In this document: positions 1 to 6,835 of the stretch, one piece after another
How positions within the stretch are numbered: position 1 is the stretch's first letter
Layout of the letters: every line of letters begins with the position of its first letter
Source: Candidatus Kapaibacterium sp.
GTDB taxonomy: Bacteria > Bacteroidota > Ignavibacteria > Kapaibacteriales > UBA2268
Length of the DNA stretch: 33,851 nt
Direction: 5' to 3'
Assembly (NCBI GenBank): GCA_017995735.1
Contig: JAGOIG010000003.1
Location: 1-33,851, forward strand
The notes under the pieces: model-generated
The model's input: the letters and a program-made list of their open reading frames with translations, nothing else
The model's database searches: none
Told to the model about the DNA's origin: nothing
Position numbers and translations under genes: made by a program

Positions 1-40
1 CGTCATAGCCCTTTTATATATTAAAAAGGGTGAGTTCTAG

Positions 41-75
41 AAAAATCCTCTTTCTCTTTACGAAAGAGGATTTTT
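41..75 (+). terminator. Rho-independent terminator
   Basis: A 14-bp perfect stem (41-54 with 62-75) encloses a 7-nt loop. The right arm runs into a T tract (71-77), and the left arm begins with an A tract, so it could work in both directions. A smaller hairpin, CCCTTTT (9-15) with AAAAGGG (24-30), lies just before it. No gene is visible on the left, so this presumably ends a unit lying outside the window and insulates the pst operon. Confidence 0.8.
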
Positions 76-359
76 TTGTTTAGAGTACTGATGTATCATA
101 AAGCAAGAACTATGTCAAATGGATTTTAAGAAATTAATTCAACAAATTAGAATTGTTAATGAATGGAACAAATAAATTATTAAAATCTCTCTCTAAGATT
201 ATATAAATAAATAACTCACAACACTGTGGTCCCCATCATTGTTTCGCGAAGATTTATATTCTGTTTTTTTCATCTTTTAATAGTATTGATTCTGCAATAT
301 TATTGAGCAAAGGTTGAAATATTTCGAGTTATTTCTATATAGATTTCGATTATCATTTG
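76..359. other. Intergenic region with no recognisable gene
   Basis: AT-rich spacer between the terminator and the TTAACA array. The only ORFs are tiny; one of 18 codons begins at 119 and has no ribosome binding site. CACA(190s)/TGTG short inverted bases are present but weak. I see no RNA gene, repeat family or riboswitch here. Confidence 0.5.
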
Positions 360-417
360 TTAAGTCTTTTTAACATATTCTTAACAATCTTAATATTTGC
401 TCAACTTTATTTTAACA
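360..417 (+). promoter_or_regulatory. Pho-box-like phased TTAACA array upstream of pstC
   Basis: Hexamers resembling TTAACA recur at roughly one helical turn: TTAAGT (360), TTAACA (370), TTAACA (381), TTAATA (390), TCAACT (401) and TTAACA (412). Start-to-start steps are 10, 11, 9, 11 and 11. Direct TTAACA-like repeats with 11-bp period are the known binding pattern of PhoP in Bacillus, and PhoB/PhoP-type winged-helix regulators in general bind direct repeats. The array ends 55 nt before the pstC start codon. The repeats are seen directly; phosphate-starvation control by a PhoB/PhoP homologue (not in the window) is inferred. Confidence 0.65.
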
Positions 418-441
418 TTAATTCTTCAATTTTGAATTAAT
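417..441. repeat. Inverted repeat between Pho-box array and pstC
   Basis: Perfect 8-bp arms ATTAATTC (417-424) and GAATTAAT (434-441) are separated by 9 nt, starting in the last TTAACA unit. It could be an operator or a 5'-leader hairpin. Being all A/T-rich, it could also have arisen by chance. Confidence 0.35.
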
Positions 442-472
442 CAAATATGAATACAATTATTAAGGGATAATA

Positions 473-1489
473 TTGCAAAACAGTAAAGAACTAAATCAGG
501 ATCAGGAAAATAGCGAGAAATTGCAACCAACTACTGATTTTATAAAAAGAAAGGACAAGATTCGAAAAAGTAGGAACCTTGGGGATTTTATTTTCAATAA
601 TCTTACAAAGTTCTTTGCTTCTTTATTGCTTCTTCTTGTTATTCTGATGGGATTTATGATGTATCTGCAAGCGTTACCATCAATCCAGAAGTTCGGATGG
701 GGGTTCTTAACCAGTATGGAATGGGATCCGGTACAAGAAAATTATGGTGCGCTTCCTTTTATTTTTGGAACCTTGTATTCATCCTTACTTGCAATACTCA
801 TTGCACTTCCATTAAGTGTAGGAATAGCAATTTTTCTATCAGAATTTTCACCAAAGTGGCTCGAAGGTCCATTATCAATGTTAGTTGAACTTCTCGCTGC
901 AATACCAAGTATAGTATATGGGCTTTTTGGAATGTTTGTAATTGCTCCTTGGCTACGCCAAACTATTGAACCTTTTTTAGGGGATAAATTAGGGAATATT
1001 TTTTTATTTAAAGGACCACCATACGGTCTGGGGATGCTTGCAGGGGTTTTAATTTTGACAATTATGATTCTTCCAATTATAACTTCTATATCACGGGATG
1101 TTTTAAAAGCTATTCCCGATTCACAAAGAGAAGCTTCATTTGCACTGGGTGCAACAAAATGGGAAACAGTTAAGATTATTCTTGCTAGTGGAAAATCGGG
1201 GATATTAGGAGCAGCTCTTTTGGGGTTAGGACGTGCGGTTGGTGAGACAATGGCTGTTACGATGGTTATTGGAAATAATCCTCAAATATCAACTTCACTA
1301 TTTGCACCAGGTTATACAATGCCAAGCGTGATTGCTAACGAATTTACTGAAGCAACTTCCGACCTCTATTTAAGCTCACTCATTGAAATTGCATTTTTGC
1401 TGTTTATTTTAACAATAATCCTCAATTCTATTGCAAGGCTTATTGTATGGAGTATTACAAAAAAATACAGTAAAGGAGTCGAAGTATGA
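473..1489 (+). CDS. pstC: Phosphate ABC transporter permease PstC
   Basis: One of the two inner-membrane permeases of the high-affinity phosphate importer PstSCAB. The 338-residue protein has a charged cytoplasmic N-terminus, a first membrane helix at about 46-65 and five more hydrophobic segments. The ABC-permease EAA loop is clear at about 219-230 (R-E-A-S-F-A-L-G-A) and contacts PstB. A GRAVGETMA motif typical of PstC follows at about 253-261. The start is TTG, chosen because AAGGGA (462-467) lies 5 nt upstream and no better start precedes the first helix. The gene overlaps pstA by 4 nt (ATGA), so the two are translationally coupled. pstS is not adjacent, so the phosphate-binding protein must be encoded elsewhere or be different. 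Likely phosphate-regulated through the repeat array upstream. Confidence 0.95.
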   Translation: MQNSKELNQDQENSEKLQPTTDFIKRKDKIRKSRNLGDFIFNNLTKFFASLLLLLVILMGFMMYLQALPSIQKFGWGFLTSMEWDPVQENYGALPFIFGTLYSSLLAILIALPLSVGIAIFLSEFSPKWLEGPLSMLVELLAAIPSIVYGLFGMFVIAPWLRQTIEPFLGDKLGNIFLFKGPPYGLGMLAGVLILTIMILPIITSISRDVLKAIPDSQREASFALGATKWETVKIILASGKSGILGAALLGLGRAVGETMAVTMVIGNNPQISTSLFAPGYTMPSVIANEFTEATSDLYLSSLIEIAFLLFILTIILNSIARLIVWSITKKYSKGVEV

Positions 1490-2319
1490 TGAGCTACTAT
1501 AAATGGCGCAAATTTAAAAGTAGTGCAATGATAACATTATGCTTTATAAGTGTGCTTATTGCCATTGTTCCATTATTTGTGATACTACTTTACACAATAT
1601 CAAAAGGAGTAGACGCTATCTCATGGGATTTTTTCACAAAAATGCCAAAACCTGCGGGTGAAGCTGGTGGAGGAATGGCAAATGCTTTAGTCGGTAGTGG
1701 CATTTTATTAGGATTAGGTAGTATTGTAGGCTTACCAGTGGGAATTTTATCGGGTATTTACCTTTCTGAAAATAGGAACAGTATGTTTGCAAGTATTGTT
1801 CGTTTCCTTACTGAGGTATTAAACGGTATCCCATCAATTGTAGTTGGTGTTTTTGCGTATGGAGTAATTGTTGTCCCAATGCACAGATTTTCTGCTATTG
1901 CAGGAGGTTTTGCACTTGCCATTTTGATGTTACCTATTGTCACAAGGACTACCGAAGAAATGCTAAATCTTGTTCCAGCATCTTTCAGAGAAGCATCGCT
2001 TGCATTGGGAATCTCCAGATGGAAAACTACTTTATTTGTAATATTTCCAACAGCAATGAAAGGTGTATTCACAGGAATTCTGTTATCAATAGCGAGAGCA
2101 GCAGGCGAAACTGCTCCCCTTTTGTTCACATCATTAGGAAATAGATTTTGGTCAACACAACTTGACCAACCAATTGCTTCACTCACTGTATTCATATATG
2201 ATTATGCGAAAGCTCCTTTTGACGATTGGAACCGTCAAGCGTGGGCGGCTGCTCTTGTTTTAGTTGTTATAATTTTATTTATAAATATTATATTCCGTAT
2301 AATTTCAAGGAAAAGATGA
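1486..2319 (+). CDS. pstA: Phosphate ABC transporter permease PstA
   Basis: Second permease subunit of the phosphate importer, pairing with PstC in the inner membrane. At 277 residues it has normal family length, with six predicted membrane segments, the first at about 15-37. The EAA loop is at about 168-176 (R-E-A-S-L-A-L-G-I), and an R-A-A-G-E-T-A motif typical of PstA lies at about 204-210. The start ATG overlaps the pstC stop codon and is preceded by AAAGGAG (1472-1478), a strong ribosome binding site. An alternative ATG lies directly after it. The stop codon overlaps the proposed pstB start in the same ATGA fashion, so the three genes form one coupled operon. Confidence 0.95.
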   Translation: MMSYYKWRKFKSSAMITLCFISVLIAIVPLFVILLYTISKGVDAISWDFFTKMPKPAGEAGGGMANALVGSGILLGLGSIVGLPVGILSGIYLSENRNSMFASIVRFLTEVLNGIPSIVVGVFAYGVIVVPMHRFSAIAGGFALAILMLPIVTRTTEEMLNLVPASFREASLALGISRWKTTLFVIFPTAMKGVFTGILLSIARAAGETAPLLFTSLGNRFWSTQLDQPIASLTVFIYDYAKAPFDDWNRQAWAAALVLVVIILFINIIFRIISRKR

Positions 2320-3146
2320 ACATCTATTTTAATGGAGGTAATGTGCCCGAAATATTAAAAAATTCGGAAATTGAAACGGCTGATTTAAATGATAAAACTA
2401 ATGATAAAATAAATGTCAATTCTCTAAGAGCATTTTTTGGAAAATTTGAAGCTATAAAAAATATTACATTGAATTTTTCTGAAAATAAAATTACAGCTAT
2501 TATCGGTCCATCTGGGTGTGGTAAATCCACTTTATTACGTTGTCTTAATAGAATGCATGAAGAGGTTGGAGGGACTATGAAAGGTGAAATTTTATTGGAC
2601 GGTGAAAATATATTTAATCACGATCCAGTATGGTTGAGGAAAAAAATTGGAATGGTATTTCAAAAACCTAATCCGTTTCCAACAATGTCAATAGCTGACA
2701 ATGTTACAATTGGGTTGCGATTAAATGGAAGGCATTCAAAGCGAAAATTAACTGAGGTTGTGGAGTCTTCATTAAGACAGGCATTTTTATGGGATGAAGT
2801 TAAGGATAATTTAAAATCGTCGGGCGCTAGTTTATCCGGTGGCCAACAACAACGTCTTTGTATCGCAAGAACTCTGGCTGTCAATCCCGAAGTTATTCTT
2901 TTAGACGAACCAACAAGTGCATTAGATCCTATTTCTACGGCTAAAATCGAAGAAATGTTAATAGGGCTAAAAGAAAAATATACCATAGTAATCGTGACAC
3001 ATAATATGCAGCAAGCTGCAAGGATTAGCGATTATACTGCTCTTATGTATCTTGGGGAGCTAATAGAATATAATTTGACCAAAAAAATATTTCTTGCTCC
3101 CGATAAAAAGCAAACTGAAGATTATATTACAGGTAGATTCGGTTGA
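2316..3146 (+). CDS. pstB: Phosphate ABC transporter ATPase PstB
   Basis: Cytoplasmic ATPase that powers phosphate import through PstC/PstA. Counting from the ATG at 2316 (276 residues): Walker [10 protein letters not shown] at 64-72, Q-loop Q116 in [11 protein letters not shown] signature LSGGQQQR at 173-180, Walker B VILLDEP at 193-199, and switch His229. The open frame extends further left into pstA, but that part is a frame-shadow of pstA. ATG 2316 overlaps the pstA stop (ATGA) with AAGGA 4 nt upstream. GTG 2343, preceded by GGAGG, is an alternative that would shorten the protein by 9 residues. The first ~35 residues are a polar extension before the ABC domain, slightly longer than in many PstB proteins. 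Confidence 0.95.
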   Translation: MNIYFNGGNVPEILKNSEIETADLNDKTNDKINVNSLRAFFGKFEAIKNITLNFSENKITAIIGPSGCGKSTLLRCLNRMHEEVGGTMKGEILLDGENIFNHDPVWLRKKIGMVFQKPNPFPTMSIADNVTIGLRLNGRHSKRKLTEVVESSLRQAFLWDEVKDNLKSSGASLSGGQQQRLCIARTLAVNPEVILLDEPTSALDPISTAKIEEMLIGLKEKYTIVIVTHNMQQAARISDYTALMYLGELIEYNLTKKIFLAPDKKQTEDYITGRFG

Positions 3147-3269
3147 TGCATAATATGTGATATAACCAAAAGAGAAATTAGAATAAATTTATTACATAAT
3201 TAAAAAAATGAGATTCTTTTCCATAAGTATTTGCTTAAGGAGAATAAAATAATTAAAAATAAGATCGAT

Positions 3270-3953
3270 ATGGAAAGACGTTTTTTAAATGAACTTGATG
3301 AATTGAAAGTCGCAATCAATAAGATGGCATCGTTAGTTGACGAACAAGTCGATAGTAGCTTCAAGATTTTAGAAGATGGGAGCACTGAATTCAAAAGAAT
3401 AAAACAGAAAGATAGAGAAGTAGATGCTCTTGATAATTTAGTAATGGCAAAGTGTGAAAATTTGTTAGCATTATTTCAACCGGTCGCAGGAGATTTGCGT
3501 TTTATTCTCGCAGCAATTAAGGTCGGCAATCAACTCGAGCGCTGTGGAGATATTGCAGTGAATATTGTCCAGAGAATCGACAAAATTGAGAATTTTTATG
3601 AATTAGTTTCGGACCTCGATATTCTTAAGATGGCAGATATTGCTCGTATGATGGTTAAGGATGCAATAACCGCTTTTGTGAACCAAGATACAAAGCTTGC
3701 AGAAGCAACTTATGAAAAAGATAATATTGTCGATGCTTTTAATAAATCAATCTTTAACCAAATTGTTGAAAAAATAAAAAAGAATCCTGACATTACTGAG
3801 CCTTGCGCACACTTGATAGTACTACTGAGGCACATCGAAAGATTAGCAGACCACGCAACTAATATTGCTGAAGATGTTATATTTTTGACTGAGAATGAAA
3901 TTATAAGCCATAAGAAAAAACTTAAGAATTTTCACTCCCCGTCACAAGATTAA
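3270..3953 (+). CDS. phoU: Phosphate signalling regulator PhoU
   Basis: PhoU links the Pst transporter to the phosphate-sensing kinase and represses the Pho response when phosphate is plentiful. The protein is all-helical with two repeats, each carrying the metal-site motif E-R-x-x-D: ERCGD at 90-94 and an ERLADH copy in the second half. Length 227 residues is normal. I chose ATG 3270 because the product then begins M-E-R-R-F, like most PhoU proteins. This ATG has no ribosome binding site; a perfect AAGGAG sits at 3237-3242, 27 nt upstream, so an upstream non-ATG start (ATT 3252 or TTG 3231) is possible. It lies 123 nt after pstB, probably in the same transcript. Confidence 0.92.
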   Translation: MERRFLNELDELKVAINKMASLVDEQVDSSFKILEDGSTEFKRIKQKDREVDALDNLVMAKCENLLALFQPVAGDLRFILAAIKVGNQLERCGDIAVNIVQRIDKIENFYELVSDLDILKMADIARMMVKDAITAFVNQDTKLAEATYEKDNIVDAFNKSIFNQIVEKIKKNPDITEPCAHLIVLLRHIERLADHATNIAEDVIFLTENEIISHKKKLKNFHSPSQD

Positions 3954-4022
3954 ATAAGCTTAATAAAATAGGCAAAAATCTTATCTACAATTCATTAATT
4001 TTCAAGTTATTTTATAAAGGCG

Positions 4023-4700
4023 TTACTTCTCCCCTTCTAATTCTGCGTAATATTTGCAATATTGGCTGATGGAACATACATTGCATTTTGGACTGCGAGC
4101 AGTGCAAATTTTTCGTCCGTGTTCAATGATAATATATGTAAAGTTAATCCATTGATCTTTAGGCACAATTTCATTCAATTCATATTCAATTTTTTCGGGA
4201 TTATCAGTATCAACAAAACCAAGGCGATTTGATAAACGTATTACGTGTGTATCAACCACAATCCCTGGTGTATTGAATAAATTTGCAAGCAACACATTTG
4301 CTGTTTTACGACCAACGCCGGGCAATTTCGTTAATTCTTCCATTGTATTTGGCATTTCGCCGTTATATTGTTCAAGCAGAATGCGGGCAGATTCCCTGAT
4401 TTTGCTTGCTTTTGATTTATAGAAGCCTGTGGAATAAATATCCTGTTCCAATTCTTCTTGTGGCACTTTCAAATAATCATCGATAGTGATATATTTTTTG
4501 AAAAGCTTTTCGGTCACTTTATTAACCCGGTCATCTGTACATTGTGCAGAAAGCACAGTAGCAACAAGCAATTCAAACGGTGTATTATATTTCAAAACAG
4601 TATGGGCATTTGGATATTCTTTTTCAAGAATAGCAATAATATTTGCCATTCGTTTTCTTTTATTTTCAAGAGTTTCGTTATTATAATTATATTTTTTCAT
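4023..4700 (-). CDS. nth: Endonuclease III (base-excision repair DNA glycosylase/AP lyase)
   Basis: Removes oxidised pyrimidines and cleaves the abasic site. The 225-residue protein has the helix-hairpin-helix LPGVGRKTAN at 126-135 with the catalytic lysine K132, the catalytic aspartate D150 in V-V-D-T-H, and a C-terminal 4Fe-4S cluster with the expected spacing C199-x6-C206-x2-C209-x5-C215. All key residues are present, so it should be active. Its start overlaps the 3' end of the upstream glycosyltransferase gene by 14 nt, implying co-transcription. It is convergent with phoU across a 69-nt gap in which I see no clear terminator. Confidence 0.96.
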   Translation of the reverse strand: MKKYNYNNETLENKRKRMANIIAILEKEYPNAHTVLKYNTPFELLVATVLSAQCTDDRVNKVTEKLFKKYITIDDYLKVPQEELEQDIYSTGFYKSKASKIRESARILLEQYNGEMPNTMEELTKLPGVGRKTANVLLANLFNTPGIVVDTHVIRLSNRLGFVDTDNPEKIEYELNEIVPKDQWINFTYIIIEHGRKICTARSPKCNVCSISQYCKYYAELEGEK

Positions 4701-5349
4701 AATTTTTTTTATAATTAAATGTCATTGAATCTTTTAATTCTCTATGATATATATAGGTTCGATTTTCAGATTTAAAAATATTAGCTTTAGATTCTTTAAC
4801 ACGTGAATAAAATTCGCTATCGTCGCCATAATCAAGATTTTTAAAGCCATTCAAGGCAATCGCCAATTCTTTTTTTATAAAGAAAGAGCCACCAACTGCG
4901 CAATCATCAATATTTACAAGTTTATTCCTATCATTCAAATCGGGAACATACGGACTGCCAATTACTTGGACATATCCATAAATAAAGTCAATATCGGGAT
5001 TATGAACAATAATGTTTTTATGTAATTCTAAATGATTTGGTGCATATTCGTCATCGGAATCAAGGAAAGAAATAAAATTACCTGCTGCAGCAAGAATACC
5101 TGCATTGCGGGAAAAAGGCAATCCGCGATTTTTATGATAAAAATAACGGATAGAAAAATCATTATTGAAGTATTCTTTTATAATTGTATATGTATCATCG
5201 GTGCTGCCGTCATCTATAATTAGCACTTCAAAATTGCGATATGTTTGAGTTAAAAGAGAATCCAAAGCACGACACAAAAGATTAGCTCGATTATATGTAC
5301 AAATTATCACTGAAAAAAAAGGGGTCCAATCGCGATAAATTTGTATCAT
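4687..5349 (-). CDS. Family 2 glycosyltransferase (GT-A fold)
   Basis: Transfers a sugar from a nucleotide-sugar donor, probably in surface polysaccharide or glycolipid synthesis; acceptor unknown. The N-terminus has the GT2 signature V-I-I-C-T-Y-N-R followed by I-I-D-D-G-S-T-D-D-T, and the metal-binding DxD region appears as L-D-S-D-D-E-Y near residue 98. There is no obvious membrane helix, and at 220 residues it is short, essentially a single GT-A domain. The gene overlaps nth by 14 nt, an unusual functional pairing that says little about the substrate. The start ATG lies 9 nt from the left arm of the 5358-5384 inverted repeat, and the gene is divergent from rsmG. Confidence 0.88.
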   Translation of the reverse strand: MIQIYRDWTPFFSVIICTYNRANLLCRALDSLLTQTYRNFEVLIIDDGSTDDTYTIIKEYFNNDFSIRYFYHKNRGLPFSRNAGILAAAGNFISFLDSDDEYAPNHLELHKNIIVHNPDIDFIYGYVQVIGSPYVPDLNDRNKLVNIDDCAVGGSFFIKKELAIALNGFKNLDYGDDSEFYSRVKESKANIFKSENRTYIYHRELKDSMTFNYKKNYEKI

Positions 5350-5357
5350 ACAATCAT

Positions 5358-5384
5358 TATAATTTTGTAAATAACAAAATTATA
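5358..5384. promoter_or_regulatory. Inverted repeat in the divergent GT2-rsmG promoter region
   Basis: Perfect 11-bp arms TATAATTTTGT (5358-5368) and ACAAAATTATA (5374-5384) flank AAATA. Each arm contains TATAAT on its own strand and also TAATTTTG, which fits the Bacteroidetes -7 consensus TAnnTTTG. It lies 8 nt before the GT2 start and 12 nt before the rsmG start. It may be a pair of overlapping opposed -10 elements, an operator, or both. No good -35 element at standard spacing was found on either side. Confidence 0.45.
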
Positions 5385-5396
5385 AAAATAAATTAA

Positions 5397-6056
5397 ATGC
5401 AAATAAATGAATTTGTTGAAATATGCAACAGAAACAATATAATACTTGATGATAAGCAAATCGCTCGCATTGAAGATTATATGGAGGAATTGAAGAAGTG
5501 GAATGAAAATGTCAATTTAATTTCGCGAAAGGACATTGATAATATTTTGGATAGGCATATACTGCATTCATTGACCATATTGAAATATGTGTCAATTTTT
5601 GATAATGCAATTTGTTTAGATATAGGTTCAGGTGGTGGATTACCGGGAATTCCTATAAAGATTGCAAAACCTAATATTAAATTAATAATGATTGATTCGA
5701 TTGCAAAAAAAGTAAATATAATACGGCAAATTATTGAAAAATTAGACCTTATAAATGTCGAAATAATCAATGATAGAATCGAGAATCTGGCAAAAAACAA
5801 GAATTTCAAAAATTCAATAAATTTTATTTTCGCTCGAGCTGTAGCCAGTACAGATTTAATTTTGAAATGGAGTTTTCCACTAATCAAAAATAACGGAAGA
5901 ATTGCGTTGCTCAAAGGTGGAGATTTGTCAAAAGAAATTGCGGACGCTCAACGTATTTCAAAATCAATAACAATAGAGGAAATTCCTATTAAATTGAAGG
6001 GATTCGATTATTTTGAAAAAGAAAAGAAAAAGTTGATAATAATTGGACAGGAATAA
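5397..6056 (+). CDS. rsmG: 16S rRNA (guanine-527-N7) methyltransferase RsmG
   Basis: Methylates G527 in the 530 loop of 16S rRNA using S-adenosylmethionine. The protein has normal length (219 residues). The SAM-binding glycine loop D-I-G-S-G-G-G-L-P-G-I-P is at 75-86, an acidic ribose-binding residue at about D100, F-A-R-A-V-A-S at 145-151 and L-L-K-G-G at 171-175, all typical of RsmG (GidB). The ATG has no evident ribosome binding site, as is common in this phylum. In many bacteria rsmG sits near the replication origin with parA/parB, but no such neighbours or DnaA-box cluster are visible here. Confidence 0.96.
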   Translation: MQINEFVEICNRNNIILDDKQIARIEDYMEELKKWNENVNLISRKDIDNILDRHILHSLTILKYVSIFDNAICLDIGSGGGLPGIPIKIAKPNIKLIMIDSIAKKVNIIRQIIEKLDLINVEIINDRIENLAKNKNFKNSINFIFARAVASTDLILKWSFPLIKNNGRIALLKGGDLSKEIADAQRISKSITIEEIPIKLKGFDYFEKEKKKLIIIGQE

Positions 6057-6072
6057 GGCAAAAAGGAGCGGT

Positions 6073-6114
6073 CAATACGTATTGTTTGAATTTATAATTC
6101 TATAGGATTATAAT
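6073..6114 (+). promoter_or_regulatory. Sigma70-like promoter with upstream palindrome for the DUF4159-DUF4175 operon
   Basis: TTGAAT (6086-6091) and TATAAT (6109-6114) are separated by exactly 17 nt, which predicts a transcript start near 6121, 22 nt before the ATG at 6143. Immediately upstream is the perfect 12-bp palindrome CAATACGTATTG (6073-6084), centred near -42, where a class II activator would bind. The 10-bp core AATACGTATT recurs at 24697-24706. Confidence 0.55.
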
Positions 6115-6142
6115 CGTTTATTATTGATATTAAATATGAAAA

Positions 6143-6823
6143 ATGATAAAGAATCAATATAAATTTATAATCACTGCATTTTTTTTCATTTTATCAATTG
6201 GAAATACTGTATTTGCACAAAAGCAGACAAGCGATTTTGTAATTGGGCGAGTGAAATACTCGGGCGGTGGTGATTGGTATAATGATCAATCTGCTGATTA
6301 TAATTTATTGAAATATATAGCACAAAACACAAATATCTACACAAATCCCGGTTATCAGTATGTCGATTTGGCAAGTGATAAAATTTTCGAATATCCTTTT
6401 TTATTTATCACGGGACACGGGAATATGAAATTTTCTGATGTGGAAGTGCGCAATTTACGTGCATATTTGCAAAATGGAGGATTTCTTTATATAGATGATG
6501 ACTACGGTTTGGACCAATCTGTACGGAGCGAAATGAAAAAAGTATTTCCCGACCAAGATTTTAGGGAATTGCCTTTTTCTTATGGATTATATTCAATACA
6601 TTACAAATTCCCTCAAGGACCTCCTAAAACGCACGAACACGATAATAAACCACCTAAAGGATTTGGGTTATTTTATAATGGCAGGTTATGCGTTTATTAT
6701 ACATTAGAGAGCAATCCAAGCGATGGATGGGCTGATCCTGAGGTACATAACGATCCACCTGCAAAACGTGAAGAAGCTCTACGGTTCGGGACAAATATTG
6801 TAGTTTGGGCATTAACTCATTAA
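6143..6823 (+). CDS. Secreted DUF4159 domain protein
   Basis: Family of unknown function; the fold is thought to resemble class I glutamine amidotransferase-like domains. The 226-residue protein starts with a signal peptide (hydrophobic 8-23, cleavage likely after V-F-A-Q near 26), followed by a single DUF4159 domain. Visible landmarks are F-L-F-I-T-G-H-G-N, N-G-G-F-L-Y-I-D-D-D-Y-G and a C-terminal segment F-G-T-N-I-V-V-W-A-L-T. It is followed 12 nt later by the DUF4175 gene, and the two families often co-occur in Bacteroidota and relatives, frequently near BatA/MoxR-type genes, none of which are seen here. Periplasmic location is likely. A nine-codon out-of-frame ORF beginning at 6136 overlaps the start and is probably meaningless. 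Confidence 0.85.
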   Translation: MIKNQYKFIITAFFFILSIGNTVFAQKQTSDFVIGRVKYSGGGDWYNDQSADYNLLKYIAQNTNIYTNPGYQYVDLASDKIFEYPFLFITGHGNMKFSDVEVRNLRAYLQNGGFLYIDDDYGLDQSVRSEMKKVFPDQDFRELPFSYGLYSIHYKFPQGPPKTHEHDNKPPKGFGLFYNGRLCVYYTLESNPSDGWADPEVHNDPPAKREEALRFGTNIVVWALTH

Positions 6824-6835
6824 TAGTTAATAATT

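Noticed and set aside
119-175. 18-codon ORF in the gap before pstC
   Set aside because: No ribosome binding site and far below the length at which coding bias can be judged; probably chance.
1758-2195. 145-codon ORF antisense to pstA
   Set aside because: Entirely inside pstA, whose product is unmistakable; product matches no family I know.
3208-3252. 14-codon ORF upstream of phoU as a leader peptide
   Set aside because: No ribosome binding site or codon run suggesting attenuation; overlaps AAGGAG by chance.
5397-6056. Replication origin near rsmG
   Set aside because: No DnaA-box cluster, parA/parB, mnmG or dnaA is visible nearby.
6061-6068. AAAAGGAG after rsmG as ribosome binding site of another small gene
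   Set aside because: No start codon with an open frame follows within a useful distance; it precedes the DUF4159 promoter instead.
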